From: CAVSCD01 sp963726335
Lineage (GTDB): Bacteria; Acidobacteriota; Aminicenantia; Aminicenantales; UBA8522
NCBI GenBank assembly: GCA_963726335.1
Contig: CAVSCD010000012.1
Location: 682,001 to 746,000 of the forward strand
DNA: 64,000 nt
Reading direction: 5' to 3'
Part shown: positions 1 through 8,413 of the stretch, piece by piece
Position numbering within the stretch: the first letter of the stretch is position 1
Layout: each line of letters begins with the position of its first letter
Position numbers and translations under genes: made by a program
Notes under the pieces: model-generated
What the model was told of the DNA's origin: nothing
The model's input: only the letters and a program-made list of their open reading frames with translations
Databases searched by the model: none

Positions 1-2
1 TG

Positions 3-1838
3 GCCGATTTCCTGGCCGTGAGCGTCGTTCCGGACGAGAACATCGAAGAGGACCTCAAGGGCTATTACGAGGATTTCCGGAAAACCGGAGGGAACCTGGT
101 CATCATCCACGACTTCATCACCGATATGGCCCACTATCCTTCGCGGGTCTGCTCGAAGGCGGCGGCCGCCGGCTCCCCCGAGGATAAAGTCACCCTCGCC
201 CTTCGCCTGGCGGAGCAGTTCGGACTGACAACGCTCCTGACCGCCGCCTGGGATATGACGCGGCCCATGCCTTATGCCGAATGCCTGGCCGGCACCAAGG
301 AGATCATCGGTGAGCTCTGGGGTATCTACGGCTCGAACCCGGCCCTGGCCGGCTTTTACAGCTACCAGGAGGGGAGCGGGACGTACCTCGCGGCGCAAAT
401 GCGGGAATTCGCCGCGGCTGTGAAGTCCCACAATCGCGGGCTGCTGACGGCTTGCGCCCCGTATATCGACGACCCGCTCCTGGCCGGCTATCTCTCCTCG
501 ATCGACGACCTCGACATCGTCATCTACCAGGGAGCGGTCATGGCCTCCTACCGCCCGGATAACAGGAAGTGCTTCCCGCCGCGCCGGACCAAGGACTTTA
601 CCAGCCTCTCGGCCGGCGCGACCCGGGCGCGCAACAAGATCACGATCTCCCACGTCGAGCTCTTCGGCTACCTCGAAAAACAGGTGGCCGGCATCTATCT
701 CGCCAGCCCCGAGGATATCCGCTCGCAGATCCTGAGCGCGGCGACCTGCTTCGGTCCGGACGGGATTTCTTTCTTCAATTATTATTACTGCATCCATCGC
801 CTCGGTCAGAAATCCCCGGCGGTCGAGGCCTCCCGTCAGGCCGTCTTGGAAGCCATGGCGGCGTACAACCTGATCGCCAGGTCGAGCGCCACCGTCACGA
901 GCCGCCTCGGAGTCTATATCCCCTACACCGATTGGTGGTCGGACCGCTGGACGAGCACCGTTGTCCCGGCGCTCGATGGGCTCCGGCGGCTGGGCGTCAG
1001 CCCGGACATCCTGCCGTTCATCCCGCCGCCGGGAGAAGAGATCCTGCCGTACTACCCTCTCCACCTCAACCCCGAGCAGCTGGCTTTCCTGAAGGCCAAT
1101 GATTATGTCCTGGTCCTGGCGGATATCGGCGGTTTCCAGGACACGGACGGCCTCCTCATCAAGAAGTTCATCGAGGACGGCGGGCGGGTCGTCTTTTTCG
1201 GCAGCCGCGTCCCTTATACCAGGACCTACGGCCGCGATGAGGCCAGCGGGGGCCGGGAGAACCCGGCCAAGAGCCACACGGCGATCCGGGTCGTCCGGGC
1301 GCTTCAAGGGCGGGTGAAGGCCGGGACGGCCTTCCGGTTCGCGGCCATCGAATCTCCGTCATGGACGGCGACGAGCGGGACAGCGGTCTCGGTATTCGAA
1401 GACGGCGGCGCCGCGGTCCTCAGGAACACGTTCGGCCGGGGCACGTGTTTTACGATCCCGCTGACTCTTAAGGACGCGGTGCGCGTGATGCCGGACCTGG
1501 TGCGGGATATTTTCGACGAGGCGCTGGGCGGGGGGGACGGGGAGGCCGCCGCGCCGCGGAACCGGCGCCCCTTCGATGTCATCGGCCTGGACGAGGATTC
1601 CGACATCGCCATGTCGCCGGCGGGGGAGCGCCCGGTCGTCGCCGTCGTGAATTATAAGAACCGGGCCGTGGGCATCGATTTGCGCCCGCTGGGCCTGGAG
1701 CCGGCGGCCGCTTATACGCTCACGGACCTCAGGACCGGGCAGGCCGTCCGGACGGGCTCGGGGAAGGACCTGGCTCGGGTCGGCCTCTCCATACCGGCGG
1801 TGGACTTCATTTGCCTGTCGCTGGCCCGGAATGAATAG
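3..1838 (+). CDS. DUF4434-type glycoside-hydrolase-like protein, 5' truncated by window
   Basis: The open frame runs from base 3 without a credible start. The GTG at 18 is internal to an ADFLAV reading, so the gene begins outside the window. About 612 residues are visible. The first ~290 look like a TIM-barrel domain of the DUF4434 kind (motifs LAGFYSYQEGSG, CFGPDGISFFNYYY). A Rossmann/GATase-like segment follows at ~300-400 (YVLVLADIGGF, FIEDGGRVVFFGS), as in the trimerisation domains of some beta-galactosidases, and then a beta-rich tail. Such proteins are usually secreted carbohydrate-active or uncharacterised enzymes. The substrate cannot be read here. TerC follows 20 nt downstream on the same strand. 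Confidence 0.7.
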   Translation, partial: ADFLAVSVVPDENIEEDLKGYYEDFRKTGGNLVIIHDFITDMAHYPSRVCSKAAAAGSPEDKVTLALRLAEQFGLTTLLTAAWDMTRPMPYAECLAGTKEIIGELWGIYGSNPALAGFYSYQEGSGTYLAAQMREFAAAVKSHNRGLLTACAPYIDDPLLAGYLSSIDDLDIVIYQGAVMASYRPDNRKCFPPRRTKDFTSLSAGATRARNKITISHVELFGYLEKQVAGIYLASPEDIRSQILSAATCFGPDGISFFNYYYCIHRLGQKSPAVEASRQAVLEAMAAYNLIARSSATVTSRLGVYIPYTDWWSDRWTSTVVPALDGLRRLGVSPDILPFIPPPGEEILPYYPLHLNPEQLAFLKANDYVLVLADIGGFQDTDGLLIKKFIEDGGRVVFFGSRVPYTRTYGRDEASGGRENPAKSHTAIRVVRALQGRVKAGTAFRFAAIESPSWTATSGTAVSVFEDGGAAVLRNTFGRGTCFTIPLTLKDAVRVMPDLVRDIFDEALGGGDGEAAAPRNRRPFDVIGLDEDSDIAMSPAGERPVVAVVNYKNRAVGIDLRPLGLEPAAAYTLTDLRTGQAVRTGSGKDLARVGLSIPAVDFICLSLARNE

Positions 1839-1858
1839 GCCGGATCGAGGAAAGCCCG

Positions 1859-2599
1859 ATGGACTGGCTGTTTAGCACCCAATCGCTGGTGGCCCTGGCC
1901 ACCCTGACCGCCCTCGAGATCGTGCTGGGCATCGACAACATCGTCTTCATCACCATCCTGGCCTCGCGCCTGCCCGCCGGGCAAAAGGAGAGGGCCCGGG
2001 TCGTCGGACTGGCCCTGGCCATGGTCAGCCGGATCGGGTTGCTCCTCTCGCTGACCTGGGTGATGAAGCTGACCCGGCCCTTTTTCGTCGTGCTGGGGCA
2101 TGGGATCTCCGGCCGCGACCTGATCCTGATCGCCGGCGGCCTCTTCCTGCTGGCCAAAAGCACGTTCGAGATCCACGCCAGCCTGGAGGGCACTGAAGGG
2201 GAAACGCCCAGGAGACGGGCCCCGCGGAAGTTCCTTCTCGTGGTCGGCCAGATCATGGTGCTCGACGTCATTTTTTCTCTCGACTCCGTGATCACGGCGG
2301 TCGGGCTGGCCCGGCAGCTGGGAGTCATGATCCTGGCCATCGTCGTCGCCGTCATCGTGATGATGCTTTCGGTCAACACCGTCAGCGGGTTCGTGGACCG
2401 TCATCCGACCATCAAGATGCTGGCCCTGAGCTTCCTCATCCTCATCGGCGCGAGCCTGGTGGCCGAGGGTCTGGGCTGGCATTTTCCCAAGGGCGCCATC
2501 TATTTCGCCATGGCGTTTTCCGTGTTCGTCGAGTTCCTGAATCACAAGGTCAGGCTGCGGTACTACAGGCCGGTCCGCCTGCGCAAGCTGGTTCACTGA
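1859..2599 (+). CDS. TerC family integral membrane protein
   Basis: The protein has 246 residues and about seven hydrophobic segments. It carries the family's two acidic membrane signatures: EIVLGIDNIVF near residues 20-30 and VLDVIFSLDS near 132-141. TerC/YgdQ/YoaE-type proteins are linked to metal-ion (manganese, tellurite) homeostasis at the inner membrane. The ATG at 1859 begins 20 nt after the preceding stop. A polar loop (about residues 95-125) separates the two halves, as is normal for the family. The MFS gene follows after a 76-nt gap. The exact ion cannot be inferred. Confidence 0.88.
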   Translation: MDWLFSTQSLVALATLTALEIVLGIDNIVFITILASRLPAGQKERARVVGLALAMVSRIGLLLSLTWVMKLTRPFFVVLGHGISGRDLILIAGGLFLLAKSTFEIHASLEGTEGETPRRRAPRKFLLVVGQIMVLDVIFSLDSVITAVGLARQLGVMILAIVVAVIVMMLSVNTVSGFVDRHPTIKMLALSFLILIGASLVAEGLGWHFPKGAIYFAMAFSVFVEFLNHKVRLRYYRPVRLRKLVH

Positions 2600-2675
2600 G
2601 AGAACGGGTGGCACGGCGCCAGTCCCTAAAAAGCTTGACATCGAGTCCGCCGCCGCATAAAAGAAAGGGCTGCGT

Positions 2676-4193
2676 GTGATTATGGCTGCGAAAAAAGCTG
2701 AGGGCGGCGACGGCCGCGTCCCCCTGCGGCGCATCGTCGCCTACGCCACGGGCGAGGGCGCGTCCTCGCTGACCCAGAACGGGATCGCCGCCTTCGCCCT
2801 GCTGTATTACGTCCAGGTCCTGGGGCTGAACAGCGGGGCGGCCGGACTCGCCCTTTCCATCTCCATGCTCTGGGACGCCGTCTCCGACCCGGTCATGGGC
2901 CACATCACCGACAACACCCGGTCCCGCCACGGCCGCCGGCATCCCTATATTCTGGGCGGCGGGTTCTTCCTGGCGGTCTCGTTCTTTTTCCTGTGGTTCA
3001 TTCCCGGGGGCGTTCGGGGGCCCTCGGCGCTCTTCTGGTACGTCCTGACGGTCAACCTGATCGTTCGCACCGCCTGGACGATCTTCGGCGTCCCCTACGC
3101 CGCCCTGGGTTTCGAGGTCTGCACCGGCTACGACGACCGGGCGAAGCTCCAGAGCGTGCGGTTTGTCTTCAACATGGCCATGAACCTTCTGTTCAATGCT
3201 GGCGGCTGGATGCTTTTCTTCTCCGACCGGCTGGGGGCGGGCGGCGCGCTGATCGACGGCACCACCGTGAGGTCGAACTACCCGCGCATGGGCGCCGTCC
3301 TGGCGCTGGCCGCGCTGGCGCTCATCCTCATCTGTTTCTTTTCCACGAAGCGGTACGCATACGACACGAGGAACAGCCCGGAGATCAAAGGCAACAGCTT
3401 GAAGGATTTCTATGCCGACATGAGGGATATCCTCAGGGACCGGCTGGGTCTCATCGTCTTCCTGTTTTTCGCCGTCGCTCAATTGGGCATGATGCTCGTG
3501 GCTCAGATGCAGATGTTCACCTACCGGTTTTTCATGGGGTTCCCCGATACGCAGAAGACCTTCGTGCACGGCGCCACCATGGTGGGGTTTGCCGCCGGAG
3601 CGTTTCTCGCGACCCCGCTGGTGCGGCGGCTGGACAAGAAACTGGCGGCCGGCGTCGGCGTGGCCTTGAGCGTTGCGGGAAGCATCCTGTTGCTCGTCAT
3701 CTTCGGCGGCGGGCTGCTGCGGCCGCAGGCCGTGACCGCTTTGCCGAAAGGCCTCCCGTTCGCGGGCGGCCTGACCATCCCGCTGGCCGCGCTGGTCTTC
3801 GCTGTCTGCCAGGCGGTCTACTGGGCCGGCAACGGGGTGATGTCCCCGCTGGCTTCGTCCATGATCGCCGATGTCTCCGAGATCAACAAGCACCGGACGG
3901 GGGTGCTCAAAGACGGAAGCTACGCGGCCGTGTTCAGCTTCTTCTCCAAGGCGGCCCTCTCCGTCGGGCTGCTCATCACCGGGCAGCTGCTCGACTGGGC
4001 GGGGATCGTCCCCGAAGCGGCGGTCCAGGCGGCCGGGGCGACGAAGAAAGTCGCCATGGCGACCTTCCTCTGCGGGCCGGCCATCGCCGCGGCGGCGCTT
4101 CTTCTGATCCTCATCTACCCGGTCAACCGGAAGTTCATGATGAAGATCAAGGCCGACCTGGCCGTCCGCGACGCCGGGCGGCAGAACCCCTGA
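2676..4193 (+). CDS. MFS transporter, glycoside-pentoside-hexuronide:cation symporter type
   Basis: The 505-residue, strongly hydrophobic protein has about 12 predicted helices. The N-terminus carries family features: SMLWDAVSDPVMGHITDNTRSRHGRRHP is split by the diagnostic D-P-x-x-G and R-x-G-R-R positions (residues ~70-90) seen in MelB/XylP-like GPH symporters. These import sugars or glycosides with Na+ or H+. The AAGAAAGGG stretch at 2661-2669 can serve a GTG at 2676 (6 nt) or the ATG at 2682 (12 nt), so the start is ambiguous by two codons. Glycosidase-like genes nearby fit a sugar-uptake role (inference). Confidence 0.85.
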   Translation: MIMAAKKAEGGDGRVPLRRIVAYATGEGASSLTQNGIAAFALLYYVQVLGLNSGAAGLALSISMLWDAVSDPVMGHITDNTRSRHGRRHPYILGGGFFLAVSFFFLWFIPGGVRGPSALFWYVLTVNLIVRTAWTIFGVPYAALGFEVCTGYDDRAKLQSVRFVFNMAMNLLFNAGGWMLFFSDRLGAGGALIDGTTVRSNYPRMGAVLALAALALILICFFSTKRYAYDTRNSPEIKGNSLKDFYADMRDILRDRLGLIVFLFFAVAQLGMMLVAQMQMFTYRFFMGFPDTQKTFVHGATMVGFAAGAFLATPLVRRLDKKLAAGVGVALSVAGSILLLVIFGGGLLRPQAVTALPKGLPFAGGLTIPLAALVFAVCQAVYWAGNGVMSPLASSMIADVSEINKHRTGVLKDGSYAAVFSFFSKAALSVGLLITGQLLDWAGIVPEAAVQAAGATKKVAMATFLCGPAIAAAALLLILIYPVNRKFMMKIKADLAVRDAGRQNP

Positions 4194-4209
4194 GCAACGA
4201 TTTTCCCCC

Positions 4210-4782
4210 TCAGATTCCGGGGCGGCGGCCGGCCGCGACCCCCTTGAGCGTTTCGGCGACCCGCCGCGCTCGCGTTTCCGGCCGCTTGGCGCTCAGGACC
4301 CACCAGGCCCAGAGCTTCTTTTGAGACGGCGCCAGCCCGTCGAATTTTTCCTTTACGGCCGGACGGGCGGCCAGGGCGACTTCCAGCTCCGGGGGAATCT
4401 TGGGCGGCCTGCCGATGCGGTCGATGTCGCTCAGCGTGTTCCAGGAGCCGTCGCGGCGGGCGGCGGCGACCTTCGCCAGGCCGGGCTCGGTCATCCGTCC
4501 CGCCTCCTTCAACTTCTTGATCCGCGCCTTGTTGGCCGCCGACCAGACGCTGCCGGCCCGCCGCGGCGTCCATTTCTGCGTGTAGCGCTCTTCGTCGAGC
4601 CGGTTCACGATCGAGTCGATCCAGCCGTAGCAGAGGGCTTCATCGAGCGCTTCCTTGTAGGTCACCGACCTTTTGCCCGACGCCTTTTTATAATAGACGA
4701 GCCAGATCCCTTCTTCCCGGTCGTGGTTTCGTTCCAGCCACGCTCGCCAGGCGGCGGCTGTCCTGAAGAGGCGCCTCGTCAA
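4210..4782 (-). CDS. YdeI/OmpD-associated family protein
   Basis: The 190-residue protein opens with FRTAAAWRAWLERNH and continues with GIWLVYYKK, SVTYKEALDEALCYGWIDS and YTQKWTPRR. These are the conserved blocks of the YdeI family, whose E. coli members are associated with bacteriocin or antimicrobial-peptide resistance and whose biochemical role is unclear. The family's short C-terminal helical extension (PPKIPPELEVALAARP, then LAPSQKKLWAWWVLSAKRPETR) is present. The start is a TTG at 4782 without an evident ribosome-binding site, chosen because the family's first conserved block starts right after it. It lies 6 nt behind the ceramidase-like gene, so translational coupling is likely. Confidence 0.85.
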   Translation of the reverse strand: MTRRLFRTAAAWRAWLERNHDREEGIWLVYYKKASGKRSVTYKEALDEALCYGWIDSIVNRLDEERYTQKWTPRRAGSVWSAANKARIKKLKEAGRMTEPGLAKVAAARRDGSWNTLSDIDRIGRPPKIPPELEVALAARPAVKEKFDGLAPSQKKLWAWWVLSAKRPETRARRVAETLKGVAAGRRPGI

Positions 4783-4788
4783 GGGAAG

Positions 4789-6045
4789 TTAGATCTGATC
4801 GAGCAGGCCGGCACACTCGCGGAGCAGGACCGCCTCGACCTCGGGGGCGAAGGCGAAGAGGTCATAGAACTTGGGCGCGCAATAGCAGGCGTAGTCGTTC
4901 GGCGTGCGGAACGTCTTCTTCATCGGGACGTACCCGATGTTGCCGTTCGCGTAGCCGAAGGTCATGAGCTTCGGCCATTTGGCGGCGAGCTTCATCCCGT
5001 AGCCGCTGAAGATCTCGCCCGGCACGGCCATGATCCTCAAGTCGCCGAGGCCCACGGCCTGGAGGGGGACATCGTCCATCCAGGGTGACCTCAAATACGC
5101 GTCATGTTGCTTGACCAGGCGTCTGCGCCAAGCCTGGACGACTTCTCTCGACCGGGCGAATTCTTTGGTCGCTTCGTAGGCCGCCTCGGTCTCCCTGTCC
5201 AGGTCTTTCCTGGGAAAGACCTGGAGCGGCAGCCGGACCCTTTTCTCGACCGACCGGAGCTTCGGCCCGGCCGAAAACGTCACGTATTTTTCCGCCTTGA
5301 GCGTCCGCCGGGACAGGATCTGGGCGTCGAGCCGGAAATCGTCGGCGGTCGCTCCCAGCCGGCGGTTCATGTAGCAGACGGGGTCGATGTCGCCGCAGAA
5401 CCCCTGAAAGACGAGCGCGCCGTGCCCGGACTTCTCGAATTCGGCGGCGGTGGCGCCCAGCCAGTCCGCCGTGACCTCCTTCGTCGGGCCGAGCGTGACC
5501 GCGTGGCAGGCGTAGTTCAGGAGGTAGATCTTCCTCTCTTTCAGCTTGAGGACCGCGAACTTGAGCCAGGGATCGATCTCCCCGAAATCCCGGTTGCGGC
5601 GGTTGTAGCCGATGGGCTCGACCACCTCGGTCCCGCAACCGAACTCGGCCTCCTCGGGCGCCGCCGCCGCCATGGCCGCCGCCCGGCTGATCGCGTCCGG
5701 AAGGGTCTTAATGTAGGCCGGGTTGGCGATTCCCAGGCCCGCGAGCGGCTGGGCGGCGGGTCCGGAATGCGTGTGGGTGCAGGCGAGAAGGATATTTTCC
5801 TTGGGAATCCCGAGCTCGCGCGAGAGCCGCCCCCGGACCTTGTCGGAAAACGGCACCGTGAACCCCAGCAGGTCGCAGACGATGAGGAGCTGAGCCCGCT
5901 CTCCATCCCTGAGGAAGAGGGCCCGCGCCTTGAGGTCGTCGAGGATCCGGTCCGTCCGCCGGTCGAGATAGAACCCGAATCCCGTCAGGTCGGTGCCGAG
6001 CGGGGGGGTGATCGTCTGTTCGCCGTATCCGGCCTGGAAAGCCAT
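4789..6045 (-). CDS. Neutral/alkaline non-lysosomal ceramidase-like hydrolase
   Basis: The 418-residue protein matches the N-terminal catalytic domain of neutral ceramidase (PF04734 type). It has AGYGEQTITPPLG at the start, LACTHTHSGPAAQP with candidate zinc histidines near residue 95, and NYACHAVTLGP with another histidine near 180. True neutral ceramidases hydrolyse ceramide to sphingosine and fatty acid and carry an extra C-terminal immunoglobulin-like domain. That domain is not evident here, so the substrate may differ. I chose the ATG at 6045 because GGGAGGAGAAAGACC lies immediately upstream. No signal peptide is visible with this start. The YdeI-like gene follows after 6 nt. Confidence 0.82.
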   Translation of the reverse strand: MAFQAGYGEQTITPPLGTDLTGFGFYLDRRTDRILDDLKARALFLRDGERAQLLIVCDLLGFTVPFSDKVRGRLSRELGIPKENILLACTHTHSGPAAQPLAGLGIANPAYIKTLPDAISRAAAMAAAAPEEAEFGCGTEVVEPIGYNRRNRDFGEIDPWLKFAVLKLKERKIYLLNYACHAVTLGPTKEVTADWLGATAAEFEKSGHGALVFQGFCGDIDPVCYMNRRLGATADDFRLDAQILSRRTLKAEKYVTFSAGPKLRSVEKRVRLPLQVFPRKDLDRETEAAYEATKEFARSREVVQAWRRRLVKQHDAYLRSPWMDDVPLQAVGLGDLRIMAVPGEIFSGYGMKLAAKWPKLMTFGYANGNIGYVPMKKTFRTPNDYACYCAPKFYDLFAFAPEVEAVLLRECAGLLDQI

Positions 6046-6158
6046 GGTCTTTCTCCTCCCTGAAAAAATCGGACCAGCGGATATTTTTTCACGTTCCCGG
6101 CGGTATTGCAATAACGCCGATTATCAGTTAACGTAATTAGAAAAGGGAGGCACCTAAG

Positions 6159-7130
6159 ATGTGGCATCACCGTGCGTTGTCCGCGCTCGTTCTGGCCGGC
6201 GGATCATTCCTGCTGGGCGCCGCGTGCGGTTCCCGGACGACGGTCAGCACCGAGCCGTCTTTAAAGACCTTCGACGACGAGGCCCGGCAGATCATGACCG
6301 CCGACGAGGCCGAGGTCTTCAAGTCCCTGCCGGATGAGGCCTCCCGGGCCGAGTTCATCCGGGAGTTCTGGGCGGTCAGGGACCCCAAGCCGGAAACCCC
6401 CGAAAATGAGGCCCGGATCGAGTTTGAAAAGCGGGTCCGGTACGCGGCGCTCTGGTTCGGGGCCCACAACCCTTACAAGGGAAATGACCCGGGCGGCCCG
6501 CTCAAGAACCTCGCCGGCCTGAACGACGAGCGAGGCCGCGCCTATATCCTGCTCGGCCAGCCGGATGTCATCATCTTCTTCGACGGCCTCCACGAAACGG
6601 AAAGCCGCGACGGGAGCCGGAGCCGGCTGCAGAACGACCTGTGGATCCTGGAACAGTGGATCTATGACCGGCTGAACACCTATGTGATCTTCCGCCGCGA
6701 CGACGGAGCGGAGTGGTACGCGGATTCTTTCCAGTCGAACTTCGTTGACCAGCTCGAATGGGCCAAGCTGAACTGGCTCCAGGACGAGGCCGCGCCCGAG
6801 ATCAGTGCCTGGTTCAAGTTCACCGCGAAGTACGGCCCTTCCGGAATCGAGGTCCGGCTCCCGGTGGGGCGGGTGAGCACCGACGATCTCTTCCAGGTGG
6901 AGCTTGCCGTTGAGATCAATGTCTTCAGGGACAATATCAAGGTCGACGAGATCCGGGAGACGAAAACGATGAAGGAAACGCAGGCGAACCTCTTCGGGGG
7001 GGAAGACCTGAAGTTCGTCATCGCTTACGCTCCGGGCGCCAAGGGAGAGTACATTTTCGACATCGTCATCCGCGACTTGAAGGCCTCGAGGCCCTCGAAG
7101 TACCGCGTCCTCCTCAAGCGGTCGCTCTGA
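6159..7130 (+). CDS. GWxTD domain-containing lipoprotein
   Basis: The 323-residue protein has an N-terminal lipoprotein signal (hydrophobic ALVLAGGSFLLGAAC with a lipobox cysteine at about residue 24). It continues with the GWxTD-family core: EAEVFKSLPDEASRAEFIREFW, then GLNDERGRAYILLGQPDVI near residues 120-138. The eponymous GWxTDRG motif is degenerate here (LNDERG). The C-terminal half is a beta-rich domain. GWxTD proteins are abundant in Acidobacteriota/Aminicenantota, Bacteroidota-related and other phyla and have no assigned biochemical role. The start at 6159 is supported by AAAGGGAGGCACCTAAG directly upstream. The gene stands alone, between a divergent ceramidase-like gene and a repeat-filled gap. 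Confidence 0.85.
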   Translation: MWHHRALSALVLAGGSFLLGAACGSRTTVSTEPSLKTFDDEARQIMTADEAEVFKSLPDEASRAEFIREFWAVRDPKPETPENEARIEFEKRVRYAALWFGAHNPYKGNDPGGPLKNLAGLNDERGRAYILLGQPDVIIFFDGLHETESRDGSRSRLQNDLWILEQWIYDRLNTYVIFRRDDGAEWYADSFQSNFVDQLEWAKLNWLQDEAAPEISAWFKFTAKYGPSGIEVRLPVGRVSTDDLFQVELAVEINVFRDNIKVDEIRETKTMKETQANLFGGEDLKFVIAYAPGAKGEYIFDIVIRDLKASRPSKYRVLLKRSL

Positions 7131-7443
7131 GGCTCCCGTCAGGAGCCGTGCCGGAAGACCGGCGGACTGGTAAGCATCTCTATTCGTGTGATACGAGATG
7201 GTCATGGGAAGGGTGGCAGGGCGATAGTCCCTGCCCGACCGGAGCGACGGGGCCCCTCTCTTGACGGGTGAGGCGCGAGGACGGACAGGGACGCGCCATG
7301 ACAGGACCCTATTGAGGGGTAACACCATCACACGAAAAGATATGCTTCCGGCGGAGTGGCGGCATTTGAACAGGCGCCGGTTTTTGGGTAGAATTCCGCC
7401 GAGGGCCGATCCGCGTCCGTGGATCAGCCCTGAGGAGGAATCC
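7131..7443. repeat. Non-coding gap with TIR-like repeat element
   Basis: The 313-nt gap carries no convincing gene. Two imperfect inverted copies of a CCGGAAG...CATnTCTnTTCGTGTGAT unit face each other: left arm about 7151-7193, right arm about 7324-7353. Between them is a short hairpin, GGCAGGG/CCCTGCC, at about 7215-7236. The right-hand 7294-7352 stretch recurs in inverse orientation at 36525-36589, sharing CGCCATGACAGGACCC, TCACACG and GCTTCCGGC. The layout resembles a small non-autonomous (MITE-like) element. The TGAGGAGGA at about 7430-7438 is the ribosome-binding site of the SPFH gene. Confidence 0.55.
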
Positions 7444-8320
7444 ATGATCAATCTCATCCCCATCATCGTCATCGTCGCCGTCGTCTTTTTCCTGAGCGGC
7501 ATCCGGATCGTCCGGCCGACCCACCGCGGCCTGATCGAGAGGCTGGGCAAATACAAGAGGTTCGCCAGGGCCGGGTTCAACTGGATCATCCCGGTCATCG
7601 AGAAGATGTACCAGGTGAACATCACCGAGCTCATGGTCGACGCCGAGCCCCAGGAGATCATCACCAACGACAACCTCAACGCCCGGGTCGACGCCCAGGT
7701 CTATTTCAGGGTCAACGACGACGAGGCGAGCGTCAAGAATTGCCAGTACAACGTCAACAACTACCAGTGGCAGATCGTCAACCTGGCGCGGACGACGCTC
7801 CGGAACATCATCGGCACCCTGACCCTGAAATCGGCCAACAGCGAGCGGGGCAAGATCAATTCCGAGCTGCAGAAGACGCTGCGGGAGGAGACCGACGAGC
7901 TGGGGGATCGAGATCGTCCGGACCGAGCTCAAGGAGATCGACCCGCCCAAGGACGTCCAGGAGACGATGAACAAGGTCGTCAAGGCCGAGAACGAGAAGA
8001 TCGCGGCCATCGATTTCGCCACCGCGACCGAGACCATGGCCGACGGCGCCCGCCGGGCCGAGATCAAGAAGGCCGAAGGCGTCAAGCAGGCCAGGGTCCT
8101 CGAGGCCGAGGGCGAGGCCCAGGCCATCAAGCTGGTCAACGAGGCGGCCGACAAGTATTTCGTCGGCAACGCCCAGCTCCTGCGGCGGCTGGAGACGGTC
8201 GAGAAGGCCCTGGCCGACAACGCCAAGATCGTCGTCCCGGCGAACGCCGAGCTGATCAACGTCATCGGCGAGATGGCCGGCGTGCTGCCGCTGCCCCCGA
8301 AGGCCGGCGGCCGGTCCTGA
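7444..8320 (+). CDS. SPFH/band 7 domain protein (stomatin/paraslipin type), frameshifted
   Basis: The N-terminal membrane anchor (LIPIIVIVAVVFFLSGI) is followed by a complete band-7 domain: RPTHRGLIERLGKYKRFARAG, then VDAEPQEIITNDN and RTTLRNIIGTLTL. It ends with the coiled-coil tail EIKKAEGVKQARVLEAEGEAQ and VLPLPPKAGG. Such proteins scaffold membrane microdomains and often control proteases. The frame breaks at about 7900-7906: the upstream frame reads DELGD and the downstream frame resumes with IEIVRTELKEIDPPKDVQ. The family normally has LGWGIEIVRTEL here, so loss of one 5-nt CTGGG unit from a tandem CTGGGCTGGG would produce exactly this shift. It is a sequencing error or a recent mutation. 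No NfeD partner is adjacent. Confidence 0.85.
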
Positions 8321-8413
8321 GACCGGGGGGCTTCGTATATCGAAGTCACTGACGATTGGGGGCGCCGGCCGGCGGCGACCGCCGGTTCATGGAGAACTGG
8401 GTAAAAAAGCAGC

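Noticed and set aside
2550..3893. Long antisense reading frame opposite the symporter gene
   Set aside because: Its composition is Arg/Gly/Pro/His-rich, typical of the complementary strand of a GC-rich gene; the symporter on the other strand has clear family motifs.
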